Numbered from the stretch's first letter, positions 1 through 8,516 are shown. The stretch is 64,000 bases of DNA from Pseudomonas frederiksbergensis (GCF_003732705.1 NZ_MOBR01000016.1:97242-161241); one strand, 5' to 3'. Notes: a model not told the origin generated them from the letters alone. Translations and numbers: made by a program.

Positions 1-16
1 GATGGGAGAGGACTGA

Positions 17-610
17 ATGAGCAATGACGGCGTGAATGCAGGCCGGCGTCGCTTCTTGGTAGCAGCCACATCCGTGGTGGGTGCTGCAGGAGCGGTGGGG
101 GCTGCGGTCCCGTTCGTGGGGTCATGGTTTCCCAGTGCCAAGGCGAAAGCCGCAGGTGCACCGGTGAAAGTGAATGTCAGCAAAATCGAGCCAGGCCAGC
201 AGATGATTGCTGAGTGGCGCGGCCAGCCAGTATTCATTGTCCGCCGAACCGCGGAAATCCTGGGGAATCTGAAAAAGATCGAGGGCCAGTTGTCTGACCC
301 GACCTCCAAGAACTCGACACAACCGACCTACGTTGATCCAGAAACGCGTTCGATCAAGCCAGAGGTCCTGCTGCTGATCGGTATCTGCACACACCTGGGT
401 TGCTCGCCGACCTTCCGCCCTGAAGTGGCACCTGCTGATCTGGGTAAAGACTGGGTAGGTGGTTATTTCTGCCCTTGCCACGGTTCCCACTACGATCTGG
501 CTGGCCGCGTCTACAAGTCGCAACCTGCGCCTTTGAACCTGCCAGTTCCCCCGCATTCCTATGAGACCGATGAGATCATTGTCATTGGCGTCGATACGGA
601 GAAAGCGTGA
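17..610 (+). CDS. petA: Ubiquinol-cytochrome c reductase iron-sulfur (Rieske) subunit
   Basis: This is the Rieske 2Fe-2S subunit of the cytochrome bc1 complex, which carries electrons from ubiquinol to cytochrome c1 on the periplasmic face of the inner membrane. The 197-aa protein begins with a twin-arginine motif (RRRFLVAA) followed by a hydrophobic anchor, as expected for Tat export of a folded iron-sulfur protein. Both cluster-binding boxes are visible: CTHLGC near residue 121 and CPCHGSHYD near residue 155. A strong GGAGAGGA ribosome site precedes the ATG. It is the first gene of petABC; its TGA overlaps the petB start (TGATG). Confidence 0.97.
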   Translation: MSNDGVNAGRRRFLVAATSVVGAAGAVGAAVPFVGSWFPSAKAKAAGAPVKVNVSKIEPGQQMIAEWRGQPVFIVRRTAEILGNLKKIEGQLSDPTSKNSTQPTYVDPETRSIKPEVLLLIGICTHLGCSPTFRPEVAPADLGKDWVGGYFCPCHGSHYDLAGRVYKSQPAPLNLPVPPHSYETDEIIVIGVDTEKA

Positions 611-1821
611 TGAGCAAGTTCATGGATTGGGTTGATGCGCGCTTTCCCGCGACCAAAATGTGGGAAGACCATCTCAGCAAGTACTACGCCCCGAAGAACT
701 TCAACTTCTTCTATTTCTTTGGTTCCCTTGCACTGCTCGTTCTGGTCAACCAGATCGTTACCGGTGTCTGGCTGACCATGAGCTACACCCCGTCGGCGGA
801 AGAAGCATTTGCCTCCGTCGAATACATCATGCGCGACGTCGAGTACGGCTCGATCCTGCGCCTGTTGCACTCCACCGGCGCTTCGGCGTTCTTCATCGTG
901 GTCTATCTGCACATGTTCCGTGGCTTGCTCTACGGTTCGTACCAGAAGCCGCGTGAGCTGGTGTGGGTCTTCGGTATGCTGATCTACCTGGCGCTGATGG
1001 CTGAAGCCTTCATGGGTTACCTGCTGCCGTGGGGCCAGATGTCCTACTGGGGTGCCCAGGTGATCATCTCGCTGTTCGGTGCGATCCCGGTCATCGGTAA
1101 CGACCTGACCCAGTGGATTCGTGGTGACTACCTGATTTCCGGTATTACCCTGAACCGCTTCTTCGCCTTGCACGTCGTGGCCCTGCCGATCGTGATCCTC
1201 GGGCTGGTGGTGCTGCACGTTCTGGCGCTGCACGAAGTCGGATCGAACAACCCGGACGGCGTGGACATCAAGAAACACAAGGACGAAAACGGCGTACCGC
1301 TGGACGGCATTGCCTTCCACCCGTACTACACCGTGAAAGATATCGTCGGCGTGGTGGTGTTCCTGTTCATCTTTTGCTCGATCGTGTTCTTCTTCCCGGA
1401 AATGGGCGGCTACTTCCTCGAGAAGCCGAACTTTGAAGTGGCGAACGCCTTCAAGACCCCAGAGCACATCGCTCCGGTCTGGTACTTCACGCCGTTCTAC
1501 GCGATTTTGCGGGCGATTCCGGACAAGCTCATGGGTGTTATCGCCATGGGTGCTTCGATTGCCATGCTGTTCGTCCTGCCTTGGCTCGACCGCAGTCCCG
1601 TCAAGTCCATGCGCTACAAGGGCTGGCTGAGCAAGATCTGGCTGTGGGTGTTCTGCATCTGTTTCGTGATCCTCGGCATCCTGGGCGTATTGGCCCCGAC
1701 TCCCGAGCGTACGCTGGTGTCGCAGATTTGCACCTTCCTGTACTTCGCCTACTTCATTCTGATGCCGTTCTACACCAGGCTCGAGAAGACCAAACCGGTT
1801 CCGGAAAGGGTGACTGGCTGA
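610..1821 (+). CDS. petB: Ubiquinol-cytochrome c reductase cytochrome b subunit
   Basis: Cytochrome b is the membrane core of the bc1 complex and holds two b haems and the Qo and Qi quinone sites. The 403-aa product is full length, with the b6-like and subunit-IV-like halves fused. It has about eight membrane segments and the haem-ligand histidines in the second and fourth helices (for example LLHSTGAS and FALHVVALP). PVWYF fits the Qo-site region (PEWY in most homologues). The ATG overlaps the petA stop; an in-frame GTG one codon upstream is a less likely start. The stop codon overlaps the petC start. Confidence 0.97.
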   Translation: MSKFMDWVDARFPATKMWEDHLSKYYAPKNFNFFYFFGSLALLVLVNQIVTGVWLTMSYTPSAEEAFASVEYIMRDVEYGSILRLLHSTGASAFFIVVYLHMFRGLLYGSYQKPRELVWVFGMLIYLALMAEAFMGYLLPWGQMSYWGAQVIISLFGAIPVIGNDLTQWIRGDYLISGITLNRFFALHVVALPIVILGLVVLHVLALHEVGSNNPDGVDIKKHKDENGVPLDGIAFHPYYTVKDIVGVVVFLFIFCSIVFFFPEMGGYFLEKPNFEVANAFKTPEHIAPVWYFTPFYAILRAIPDKLMGVIAMGASIAMLFVLPWLDRSPVKSMRYKGWLSKIWLWVFCICFVILGILGVLAPTPERTLVSQICTFLYFAYFILMPFYTRLEKTKPVPERVTG

Positions 1822-2603
1822 TGAAAAAGCTATTTGCGGTATTGATTCTTGCTGCTCTGCCAGTGTTCTCGTTCGCTGCCGAACATGGCGGTCCAGAGCT
1901 CGAAAAAGTCGACATCGACGTTGCCGATAAAGCGGCCATGCAGGACGGCGCACGCACGTTCGCCAACTATTGCATGGGGTGCCACAGCGCCAAGTTCCAG
2001 CGCTATGAGCGTGTTGCCGATGATTTGGGGATTCCTCACGATCTGATGCTGAAAAACCTGGTGTTCACCGGCGCGAAGATCGGCGACCACATGAGCATCG
2101 GCATGCAGCCGGCAGACGCCAAGACCTGGTTCGGGGCGGCACCGCCGGACCTGACCCTGGTGGCTCGCGTTCGTGGCACTGACTGGCTCTACGGCTACCT
2201 GCGTTCGTTCTATGAAGACCCGACGCGTCCCTGGGGTGTGAACAACAAGGTTTTCCCGAACGTCGGGATGCCTAACGTGCTGGTCGGCCTGCAAGGTCGC
2301 CAGGTGGTTGGCTGCAAACAGGTCCAAATCGTCGAGGACGGCAAGAAGCAGTATGATCCGCTGACCGGTACGCCGCTGACTCATGAAGCGTGCGATCAGC
2401 TGACCATCGTGCCGAAGAGTGGTGCCCTGAATGAAGAGCAGTTCGATGAGAAGGTCAAGAATCTGGTAACCTTCCTCGCTTACTCGGCTAACCCGGTTAA
2501 GCTGCAACATCAGCGCATCGGCACCTATGTATTGCTCTACCTGGCGTTCTTCTTCGTATTCGCATACTTGCTCAAGCGTGAATACTGGAAAGACGTACAT
2601 TGA
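1821..2603 (+). CDS. petC: Ubiquinol-cytochrome c reductase cytochrome c1 subunit
   Basis: Cytochrome c1 accepts electrons from the Rieske protein and passes them to soluble cytochrome c. The 260-aa protein has an N-terminal signal peptide (MKKLFAVLILAALPVFSFAA), one CMGCH haem-c attachment motif near residue 54, and a C-terminal membrane anchor just before the final KREYWKD segment. The ATG overlaps the petB TGA, so translation is probably coupled. An open frame continues upstream inside petB, but the overlapped ATG with signal peptide is clearly the start. A structured terminator follows. Confidence 0.97.
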   Translation: MKKLFAVLILAALPVFSFAAEHGGPELEKVDIDVADKAAMQDGARTFANYCMGCHSAKFQRYERVADDLGIPHDLMLKNLVFTGAKIGDHMSIGMQPADAKTWFGAAPPDLTLVARVRGTDWLYGYLRSFYEDPTRPWGVNNKVFPNVGMPNVLVGLQGRQVVGCKQVQIVEDGKKQYDPLTGTPLTHEACDQLTIVPKSGALNEEQFDEKVKNLVTFLAYSANPVKLQHQRIGTYVLLYLAFFFVFAYLLKREYWKDVH

Positions 2604-2629
2604 TAAAGCTGTAAGCAATTGCTGTTAAT

Positions 2630-2716
2630 CGCGCGCGCCCAGGGGCGTCTCTGAAGGTGTAACGAGTCTGGTGAACCAGGCGTTACGGGAGGCGTCCTCT
2701 GGGCGCGCGCGTTTTT
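2630..2716 (+). terminator. Extended nested hairpin with T run between petC and sspA
   Basis: A perfect 13-bp outer stem (CGCGCGCGCCCAG at 2630-2642 with its complement at 2699-2711) encloses a wobble-containing stem (2643-2651 with 2689-2697), a 6-bp stem GTAACG/CGTTAC (2659-2664, 2681-2686) and an apical CTGG-TGAA-CCAG hairpin. TTTTT follows at once. It should terminate petABC transcription; because sspA starts only 38 nt later it may also act as an attenuator or leave a stable small RNA. Confidence 0.8.
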
Positions 2717-2753
2717 CCGCTTCCGATAATTTCAACAAGCGAGGAGGACCGCC

Positions 2754-3371
2754 ATGGGCGTGACCAATCGGTTGGCCTGTTACTCCGACCCCGCCGACCA
2801 CTATTCCCACCGAGTACGCATCGTACTTGCAGAGAAGGGTGTCAGCGCCGAGATCATTTATGTGGAAGCTGGTCGCCAGCCGCCTAAACTGATCGAAGTG
2901 AACCCTTACGGCAGCTTGCCCACCCTGGTCGATCGTGACCTGGCGTTGTGGGAGTCGACCGTGGTGATGGAATATCTGGATGAGCGTTACCCGCACCCGC
3001 CTTTACTGCCGGTTTATCCTGTGGCGCGTGCAAACAGCCGTCTGCTGATTCATCGTATTCAGCGTGACTGGTGTGGCCTGGTGGATCTGATCCTGGATTC
3101 CAAGTCCAAGGAAGCCGCCCGCGTTGTCGCTCGTAAAGAGCTGCGCGAAAGCCTGACTGGCGTGTCGCCGTTATTCGCCGACAAGCCGTTCTTCCTCAGT
3201 GAGGAACAAAGTCTGGTGGATTGCTGCCTATTGCCAATACTCTGGCGATTGCCGATTTTGGGTATTGAACTGCCGCGGCCTGCCAAGCCGTTGCTTGATT
3301 ACATGGAGCGCTCTTTCGCGCGTGAGGCTTTCCAGGCGAGTCTGTCTGGTGTCGAACGCGATATGCGCTAA
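2754..3371 (+). CDS. sspA: Stringent starvation protein A (RNA polymerase-associated, GST fold)
   Basis: SspA binds RNA polymerase and alters transcription in stationary phase and acid stress. The 205-aa protein has an N-terminal thioredoxin-like domain of the glutathione-S-transferase fold (about residues 9-85, with ACYSDPADHYSHRVR replacing the usual catalytic motif) and an all-helical C-terminal domain. A strong GAGGAGG ribosome site precedes the ATG. It lies directly upstream of sspB, with a 16-nt gap, the classic pairing. Promoter not identified; the preceding hairpin suggests it is transcribed separately from petABC. Confidence 0.95.
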   Translation: MGVTNRLACYSDPADHYSHRVRIVLAEKGVSAEIIYVEAGRQPPKLIEVNPYGSLPTLVDRDLALWESTVVMEYLDERYPHPPLLPVYPVARANSRLLIHRIQRDWCGLVDLILDSKSKEAARVVARKELRESLTGVSPLFADKPFFLSEEQSLVDCCLLPILWRLPILGIELPRPAKPLLDYMERSFAREAFQASLSGVERDMR

Positions 3372-3387
3372 GGCTTAAGGAGCCGCT

Positions 3388-3801
3388 ATGAACTCCAGTC
3401 GACCTTATCTGGTCCGCGCGCTCTACGAGTGGATTGTTGATAACGATTGCACCCCGCACATGCTGGTCAATTCTGAATATCCGTCGGTGCAGGTGCCTCA
3501 AGGTTTTGCCAGTGATGGACAGATCGTCCTGAACGTTTCACCGGCTGCCGTGCGTCATTTGCACATGGACAACGAAGCGGTCAGCTTCGAGGGGCGCTTC
3601 GGTGGCGTGCCGCACACCCTGTTCGTGCCTATCGCTTCGATCCTGGGCATTTACGCCCGAGAGAACGGTCAGGGCATGGTGTTCGATCTGGAATCGCCTC
3701 TGGAAGACGATGAAGAGATTGAGTCGGATGATGATGTCCCGCCACCCGACAACGAACCGCCGCGTCCCAGCGGTCGACCTAGTTTGAAGGTTGTGAAGTA
3801 A
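3388..3801 (+). CDS. sspB: ClpXP protease specificity-enhancing factor
   Basis: SspB is an adaptor that delivers ssrA-tagged proteins from stalled ribosomes to ClpXP. The 137-aa product has the folded tag-binding domain (about residues 1-105), then an acidic, proline-rich flexible linker, and ends in the ClpX-docking tail RPSLKVVK, closely matching the XB motif known from E. coli SspB. AGGAG lies 6 nt before the ATG. It forms an operon with sspA and ends at a bidirectional terminator. Confidence 0.95.
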   Translation: MNSSRPYLVRALYEWIVDNDCTPHMLVNSEYPSVQVPQGFASDGQIVLNVSPAAVRHLHMDNEAVSFEGRFGGVPHTLFVPIASILGIYARENGQGMVFDLESPLEDDEEIESDDDVPPPDNEPPRPSGRPSLKVVK

Positions 3802-3808
3802 TAAAAAA

Positions 3809-3834
3809 GGCGATCCGCAAGGATCGCCTTTTTT
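3809..3834. terminator. Bidirectional Rho-independent terminator
   Basis: Perfect 8-bp stem GGCGATCC-GCAA-GGATCGCC with AAAAAA before and TTTTTT after, so it can stop both sspAB from the left and the dolP-side transcripts from the right. Confidence 0.9.
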
Positions 3835-3840
3835 ATTACG

Positions 3841-3909
3841 TGTAGGAGCAAAGCTTGCTCGCGATGGCGTCCTTAAGTACGCCATCGCTGGCAAGCCATG
3901 CTCCTACAG
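3841..3909. repeat. REPIN (TGTAGGAGC-type REP pair)
   Basis: Two inverted REP units: TGTAGGAGCAAAGCTTGCTC at the left and its imperfect complement ending GCTCCTACAG at the right. Similar elements lie near 37.44, 39.35 and 43.92 kb. Confidence 0.85.
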
Positions 3910-3940
3910 GCGATGGCGATCTCGCGAGCGCCATCGCCTG
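3907..3940. repeat. Perfect 12-bp inverted repeat next to the REPIN
   Basis: CAGGCGATGGCG (3907-3918) and CGCCATCGCCTG (3929-3940) are perfect complements around a 10-nt spacer that is itself largely palindromic (CTCGCGAG). It shares the GCGATGGCG core with the neighbouring REPIN and lies just 9 nt from the dolP stop, so it may be a decayed or rearranged REP unit. Confidence 0.7.
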
Positions 3941-3949
3941 TAGGGGTGG

Positions 3950-4528
3950 TCAGTCGATGTACTCAAACAACTTCACGATCTTCTGCACGCCAGAAACGCT
4001 CTGCACCAGGTTGGTGGCTTGCGCGGCTTCCTGTTTGGTCAGCAGGCCCAGCAAATAGACGATGCCATTCTCGGTGACGACCTTGATGCGCGAGCCCGGG
4101 ATGTTCGGGTCGGTGAGCATCTGGGTCTTGATCTTGGAGGTCAGCCAAGTGTCATTCTGGCGAGCAAGGAAGCCGGACGGCGGCAAGACTTGCAGTTCGT
4201 TATGGACCTTCTTCACGCGCTGGACGGCGGAGGCGGCCTGTTCGGCCTTGGCCTTGAGGTCTGCGGTGGGTGTTTGCCCGGCCAGCAACACGACGCCGTT
4301 GAAGCTGGTGACGACGATGTGTGAGTCGTTATCCAGTGCCGGATCGGCCTTGGCGATGTTCACACCGACCTTGGTGTCGATCAGGGAGTCGTCGATTTTG
4401 CTGCCGAAGGTGCGCGTGCCGCGATCGTCTTCAATCGGCTTCTCGCGGCTGGCGTTAACCACCGAGGTGCAGCCGCTGATGCCGAGGCACAGGGTCAAGG
4501 CCAGAAGGCCTAGGCGATTAGGGGTCAT
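3950..4528 (-). CDS. dolP: Outer-membrane BON-domain lipoprotein (DolP/YraP-like)
   Basis: The protein is a predicted outer-membrane lipoprotein that supports envelope integrity, as DolP does in E. coli. The 192-aa product has a lipoprotein signal peptide ending LGISGC, then two BON domains (about residues 45-115 and 120-190) with the characteristic V-x-N-G-x-V-x-L pattern (FNGVVLLAG and ENGIVYLLG). Its ATG overlaps the gmhA stop by 4 nt. It is the last gene of the conserved lpoA-yraN-diaA-dolP block. The symbol rests on this synteny and the double BON architecture. Confidence 0.88.
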   Translation of the reverse strand: MTPNRLGLLALTLCLGISGCTSVVNASREKPIEDDRGTRTFGSKIDDSLIDTKVGVNIAKADPALDNDSHIVVTSFNGVVLLAGQTPTADLKAKAEQAASAVQRVKKVHNELQVLPPSGFLARQNDTWLTSKIKTQMLTDPNIPGSRIKVVTENGIVYLLGLLTKQEAAQATNLVQSVSGVQKIVKLFEYID

Positions 4529-5118
4529 TCTTCACTCCCGAACAGTTGGCTGTCGATCAAGTCGCAAAGGCAATGGATCGCCAGCAGGTGGACTTCCTGA
4601 ATACGTGCGGTGACGTTGGCCGGTACGCGAATCTCGACATCTTCAGGCAAAAGCAGTGATGCCATGCCGCCGCCATCGCGACCGGTCAATGCTACGACAA
4701 TCATTTCGCGATCATGTGCGGCCTGGATCGCTTGAATAATGTTCGCCGAGTTGCCGCTGGTGGAAATCGCCAGCAATACATCGCCCGGCTGGCCGAGGGC
4801 GCGGATCTGTTTGGAGAATATTTCGTTGTAGCTGTAGTCGTTGGCGATCGAGGTAATCGTCGAGCTGTCGGTGGTCAGCGCGATGGCTGGCAGGCTCGGG
4901 CGTTCGCGTTCGAAGCGGTTGAGCAGTTCCGACGAGAAGTGCTGGGCATCACCGGCGGAGCCGCCGTTACCGCAGGAAAGCATTTTGCCCTCGTTGAGCA
5001 GGGCGTTGACCATCACCTGGCTGGCTTGCTCGATGTGCGGTGCAAGTACGTCCATCGCCTGTTGCTTGGTGTCGATACTGGCCTGAAAAAGCTGGCGAAT
5101 TCGGGATTGCATGTCCAT
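4525..5118 (-). CDS. gmhA: SIS-domain phosphoheptose isomerase (GmhA/DiaA family)
   Basis: A 197-aa SIS-domain protein related to sedoheptulose-7-phosphate isomerase, the first enzyme of the ADP-heptose pathway for the LPS core. The sequence has the CGNGGSAGDAQHFSSEL substrate/metal segment and SISTSGNS of the SIS fold. In the same chromosomal place E. coli has diaA, a DnaA-binding paralogue, so both roles are possible; in pseudomonads it is usually called gmhA. The chosen start has AAGGT upstream, whereas the longer frame has no clear ribosome site. Confidence 0.85.
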   Translation of the reverse strand: MDMQSRIRQLFQASIDTKQQAMDVLAPHIEQASQVMVNALLNEGKMLSCGNGGSAGDAQHFSSELLNRFERERPSLPAIALTTDSSTITSIANDYSYNEIFSKQIRALGQPGDVLLAISTSGNSANIIQAIQAAHDREMIVVALTGRDGGGMASLLLPEDVEIRVPANVTARIQEVHLLAIHCLCDLIDSQLFGSEE

Positions 5119-5222
5119 CTGTGTGACCTTAATTAGCGCGGCTACTTGGCACATGAATGTGCAGCCCGCAAAGCAAAGAGCAAAAGTGTCGGGTGAAGGT
5201 GTCCGGTTCGGGGTGCAAGCGA

Positions 5223-5585
5223 TCAACTGTCGAAGGCATTCTGCAACCAGTTCAACTGATCAAGGTTGCTGTCGATGGCAACCACGTCGAAACGGCAAGG
5301 GGAATTGGCCCAACGCGACTCGCGCTGAAGAAAATACTGCGCGGCGAAAATCAGTTTCTGCCGTTTGCGCCCATCGATGCTATCGAGTGCGCCACCCCAT
5401 TGAGTGTTTTTTCTGTAGCGGACTTCGACGAATACTACTGTATCGCCATCAAGCATGACCAGATCAAGCTCGCCGCGTTTACACAACCAGTTCTGCGCCA
5501 GCAGGCGCAGACCTTGTTGTTGAAGATGCTCGAGCGCATGGCGCTCGGCATCCTGACCGCTTTGCTGGCGTGACCTGTCAGGCAT
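5223..5585 (-). CDS. yraN: YraN family (UPF0102) nuclease-like protein
   Basis: A 120-aa member of the YraN family, whose fold resembles PD-(D/E)xK Holliday-junction resolvases; its cellular function is not firmly known. The nuclease-like signature is visible: GELDLVMLDGDTVVFVEVRYR in the middle third, containing the acidic residue and E-x-[KR]-like pair. Its ATG overlaps the lpoA stop (TGATG), so it is coupled to lpoA. A longer upstream reading into lpoA is not needed. Confidence 0.9.
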   Translation of the reverse strand: MPDRSRQQSGQDAERHALEHLQQQGLRLLAQNWLCKRGELDLVMLDGDTVVFVEVRYRKNTQWGGALDSIDGRKRQKLIFAAQYFLQRESRWANSPCRFDVVAIDSNLDQLNWLQNAFDS

Positions 5586-7396
5586 CAGCGCGGGGTGTCC
5601 GGCAGGCGTTGAACCTGGCCGTTGACGAACTGTGCCCACGGCAACTGACGTACCACACGTTGGTTCTGGGTCATGCCGAGGCTGCCCGATTGACCTTCGA
5701 TGCGGCTGTCCGGCAGGGCCTTGAGTTGCCCCAGGCGTGGCGCCAGGCGATAGGCGTCAACACCCATCGCGTACAGGCGGCCGAGGCTGCCACCGGCCTG
5801 TGGCCATTGTGCAGTGACCTGTTTGCGCAGCGGGTCATTGGCATCCAGCAACCATGGGGTTTCGCAGAAGCGAACGCCGTTCATGTCGTTGTACTGGTTC
5901 ACATCGCCGCTGGCGCTGAACACGTGGGAGGTCGCGTAGACCGGCACGTCACCAGCGTACTGGAAGTTCAGAGTCGGTTTGATCTGTTGCGCCTGTTGCG
6001 GGGTGGCCGCCAGGAAGATGAACTCGATGTCCTGACGACGGGAAGGTTGTGCGGCGACTTGCGAGCCAACGGTGCTCTGCAGGGTTTTCGCCCGGCCTTC
6101 GCTCTGACGCAGCTGGAACATGTCGGCGATTTGCTGGGCCAGTTGCACCGGCTGATCGACGCGTTCGGTTGCGACGATGCTGCCGCCGTTGGCTTGCCAA
6201 TCCTGGCTGAAGGCTCTCAGGACGCGGTCGCCCCATTCGCCTTTCGGCACCATGATGGCGGCGCGATGCAGGCCATCGGCGCGAGCGCGGCGGGACACTT
6301 CGCGAGCTTCGTCTTCAGCGGCAAGACCGAACTGGAACAACTGGGCCGGACCTTGTTCGCCTTCGCTGTAATTCAGCGCCAGGGTGGTGATCGGCAGTTG
6401 CGGGCGAGCGCTGAGCTGTTTGACCAGCGGCTTCTCCAGCGGCCCTACGACCAGTTGCACGCCATCAGCCTGGGCCTTGCGATAGAAATCGTCCATCGAG
6501 GTCAGTTTCGAGCTGTCGTAAAACACGATGGCCGGCGGCTTCTGCCCGGCTTGTTGTGCCTGGTAGTGAGCGGCCATGAAGCCTTCACGCAACGCCTTGC
6601 CGACTGATGCCAGCTGACCGTCTTGCGGCAGCAGCAGGGCAATCTTGCCCAGGGGCTGGCTGGCCAGTTCCTTGAGTTTGGTCAGTGGCAATGGCAGTTG
6701 AAGTGCGGCCGGGTGCTTTGGATTTTGTGCGCGCCAGGCGTCGATCGCAGCTTGCTGCTGTTCCAGGGTGCCAGCGGTTTTCACGGCCAGGGCCAGGCTC
6801 ATCCAGCCGCCGAGGTCGTCGGTGGTGGTCGGCTGCAGTTGATCGGTGGGCAGCGAAGCGATCAGGGTCCAAATGGCTTCGTGGTTTTTGCCGGCGGCTT
6901 CGCCTTCGAGCATGGGCGCAATAAAGATGCGCTCCCGGGCGGCGGCCAGTGTCTGGCCGTCGGCTTCAAGGGCGCGGGCGTGAACGGTGCCGGTGCGCAC
7001 CTGTTGCTCGACCGGCAGCTCACCCAGGCGTTGCAGGCTCGGATGGCTCAAGGCAGTCAGCGCCGCTTTGGGCTGATTGCGCACCATGGCCAGTTCAGCC
7101 GCCAGGGTACTGGCGAAGACCTGTTGGCCAGGCTTGAGTTGTTCCATCGGCACCTGTTGCAGGATTTGCGCGGACTGGCCGGCATTGCCTTGACGGTAAG
7201 CCAGGTCTGCCGCGCTCAGACGAAACAGTGCAGCTTGTTCCGGCGTTTTGCTCTGGGCAGCCTTTTCGAGCAGTTGCTCGATACTGGCATCCGGGGTCCG
7301 TGGAAGTTCGCCAAGGCTGGAGGAGGGCGAGCTGGCGCAAGCCGCCAGCAAGGCAGCGAGGCAGAGGGCAGTGAACAGCCGCAGGCAAGCGATCAT
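5585..7396 (-). CDS. lpoA: Penicillin-binding protein activator lipoprotein LpoA (LppC)
   Basis: LpoA is an outer-membrane lipoprotein that reaches through the periplasm to activate the peptidoglycan synthase PBP1a. The 603-aa protein starts with a lipoprotein signal (LAALLAAC), followed by an N-terminal TPR-like helical domain (about residues 30-270) and a C-terminal domain with the type I periplasmic-binding fold, beginning near GKIALLLPQDGQ. The ATG chosen starts the signal peptide; an in-frame start 8 codons upstream would spoil it. It is divergent from rsmI, with about 210 nt between the two starts. Confidence 0.92.
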   Translation of the reverse strand: MIACLRLFTALCLAALLAACASSPSSSLGELPRTPDASIEQLLEKAAQSKTPEQAALFRLSAADLAYRQGNAGQSAQILQQVPMEQLKPGQQVFASTLAAELAMVRNQPKAALTALSHPSLQRLGELPVEQQVRTGTVHARALEADGQTLAAARERIFIAPMLEGEAAGKNHEAIWTLIASLPTDQLQPTTTDDLGGWMSLALAVKTAGTLEQQQAAIDAWRAQNPKHPAALQLPLPLTKLKELASQPLGKIALLLPQDGQLASVGKALREGFMAAHYQAQQAGQKPPAIVFYDSSKLTSMDDFYRKAQADGVQLVVGPLEKPLVKQLSARPQLPITTLALNYSEGEQGPAQLFQFGLAAEDEAREVSRRARADGLHRAAIMVPKGEWGDRVLRAFSQDWQANGGSIVATERVDQPVQLAQQIADMFQLRQSEGRAKTLQSTVGSQVAAQPSRRQDIEFIFLAATPQQAQQIKPTLNFQYAGDVPVYATSHVFSASGDVNQYNDMNGVRFCETPWLLDANDPLRKQVTAQWPQAGGSLGRLYAMGVDAYRLAPRLGQLKALPDSRIEGQSGSLGMTQNQRVVRQLPWAQFVNGQVQRLPDTPR

Positions 7397-7605
7397 GTAG
7401 TGTTCCTGATACTCGATCAAATTAGCGTGGAATTGTACCCAAGCACTGGCCGGGGCGCGATGTTACTGGCGTGAAACGATCAATTTAGCTCGTGTAAATG
7501 TTGCAGCACTGCACAAAGGGCCCCGAAACCAAGGGTGGCTTGCGCGCATCGCAAGTGTCACTACGCGCTACAATGGCGACTTTTACCGATCATGAGGTGT
7601 GCGCT

Positions 7606-8478
7606 TTGACTGCTCCAGGTGCTTTGAATTCCGCTGCTGGCTCGCTTTATGTGGTGGCGACGCCCATCGGCAACCTGGACGACATCAGTGCCCGTGCGCT
7701 GAAGATCCTGCGAGAGGTGGCGTTGATTGCCGCTGAAGACACGCGTCACTCCCAGCGTTTGATGCAGCACTTCGGCATTCCGACACCGCTGGCCGCTTGC
7801 CATGAACACAACGAACGGGATGAAGGTAGTCGCTTTATCACGCGCCTGCTGGCCGGGGACGATGTGGCATTGATCTCCGATGCCGGGACGCCGCTGATTT
7901 CCGATCCGGGTTATCACCTGGTGCGTCAGGCGCGTGCGGCCGGGATCAATGTGGTGCCGGTTCCGGGGGCCTGTGCCTTGATCGCGGCGCTGTCGGCGGC
8001 GGGGCTGCCGTCGGATCGTTTTATCTTTGAAGGCTTCCTGCCGGCCAAGGCTGTGGGCCGCCGGGCTCGCCTGGAGCTGGTCAAGGAAGAGCCGCGCACG
8101 CTGATTTTCTATGAGGCCCCGCACCGGATCCTTGAATGCCTGCAAGACATGGAGTTGGTGTTCGGCGGCGAGCGACCGGCGTTGCTGGCCCGGGAAATCA
8201 CCAAAACCTTCGAAACCCTCAAGGGCTTGCCGCTCGCCGAGTTGCGCGAATTTGTCGAGTCCGACAGCAATCAGCAGCGCGGTGAATGCGTGGTGCTGGT
8301 GGCGGGTTGGTCGGCTCCGGAAACAGAAGACGCGGTCAGCAGTGAAGCGATGCGGATCCTGAATCTGTTGCTCGAAGAAATGCCGCTCAAGCGCGCCGCA
8401 GCGTTGGCCGCGCAAATCACCGGCGAGCGTAAGAATGTTCTCTATCAAGTCGCGCTGGATAAACAGAAGAGCGAGTAA
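7606..8478 (+). CDS. rsmI: 16S rRNA (cytidine(1402)-2'-O)-methyltransferase
   Basis: RsmI methylates the ribose of C1402 in 16S rRNA, in the decoding centre. The 290-aa product has the tetrapyrrole-methylase fold with LYVVATPIGNLDD near the N-terminus, EDTRH, and SDAGTPLISDPG as the cofactor-binding segment. The TTG at 7606 is preceded by GAGGTG at a good distance and gives a family-typical length. An in-frame ATG at 7573 overlaps TACAAT, which looks like a promoter -10, so I prefer the TTG. Divergent from lpoA, as in other gamma-proteobacteria. Confidence 0.93.
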   Translation: MTAPGALNSAAGSLYVVATPIGNLDDISARALKILREVALIAAEDTRHSQRLMQHFGIPTPLAACHEHNERDEGSRFITRLLAGDDVALISDAGTPLISDPGYHLVRQARAAGINVVPVPGACALIAALSAAGLPSDRFIFEGFLPAKAVGRRARLELVKEEPRTLIFYEAPHRILECLQDMELVFGGERPALLAREITKTFETLKGLPLAELREFVESDSNQQRGECVVLVAGWSAPETEDAVSSEAMRILNLLLEEMPLKRAAALAAQITGERKNVLYQVALDKQKSE

Positions 8479-8516
8479 AAACCTGACGTGCAGGCGTGGC
8501 TGGAGGCTATTAGCGC

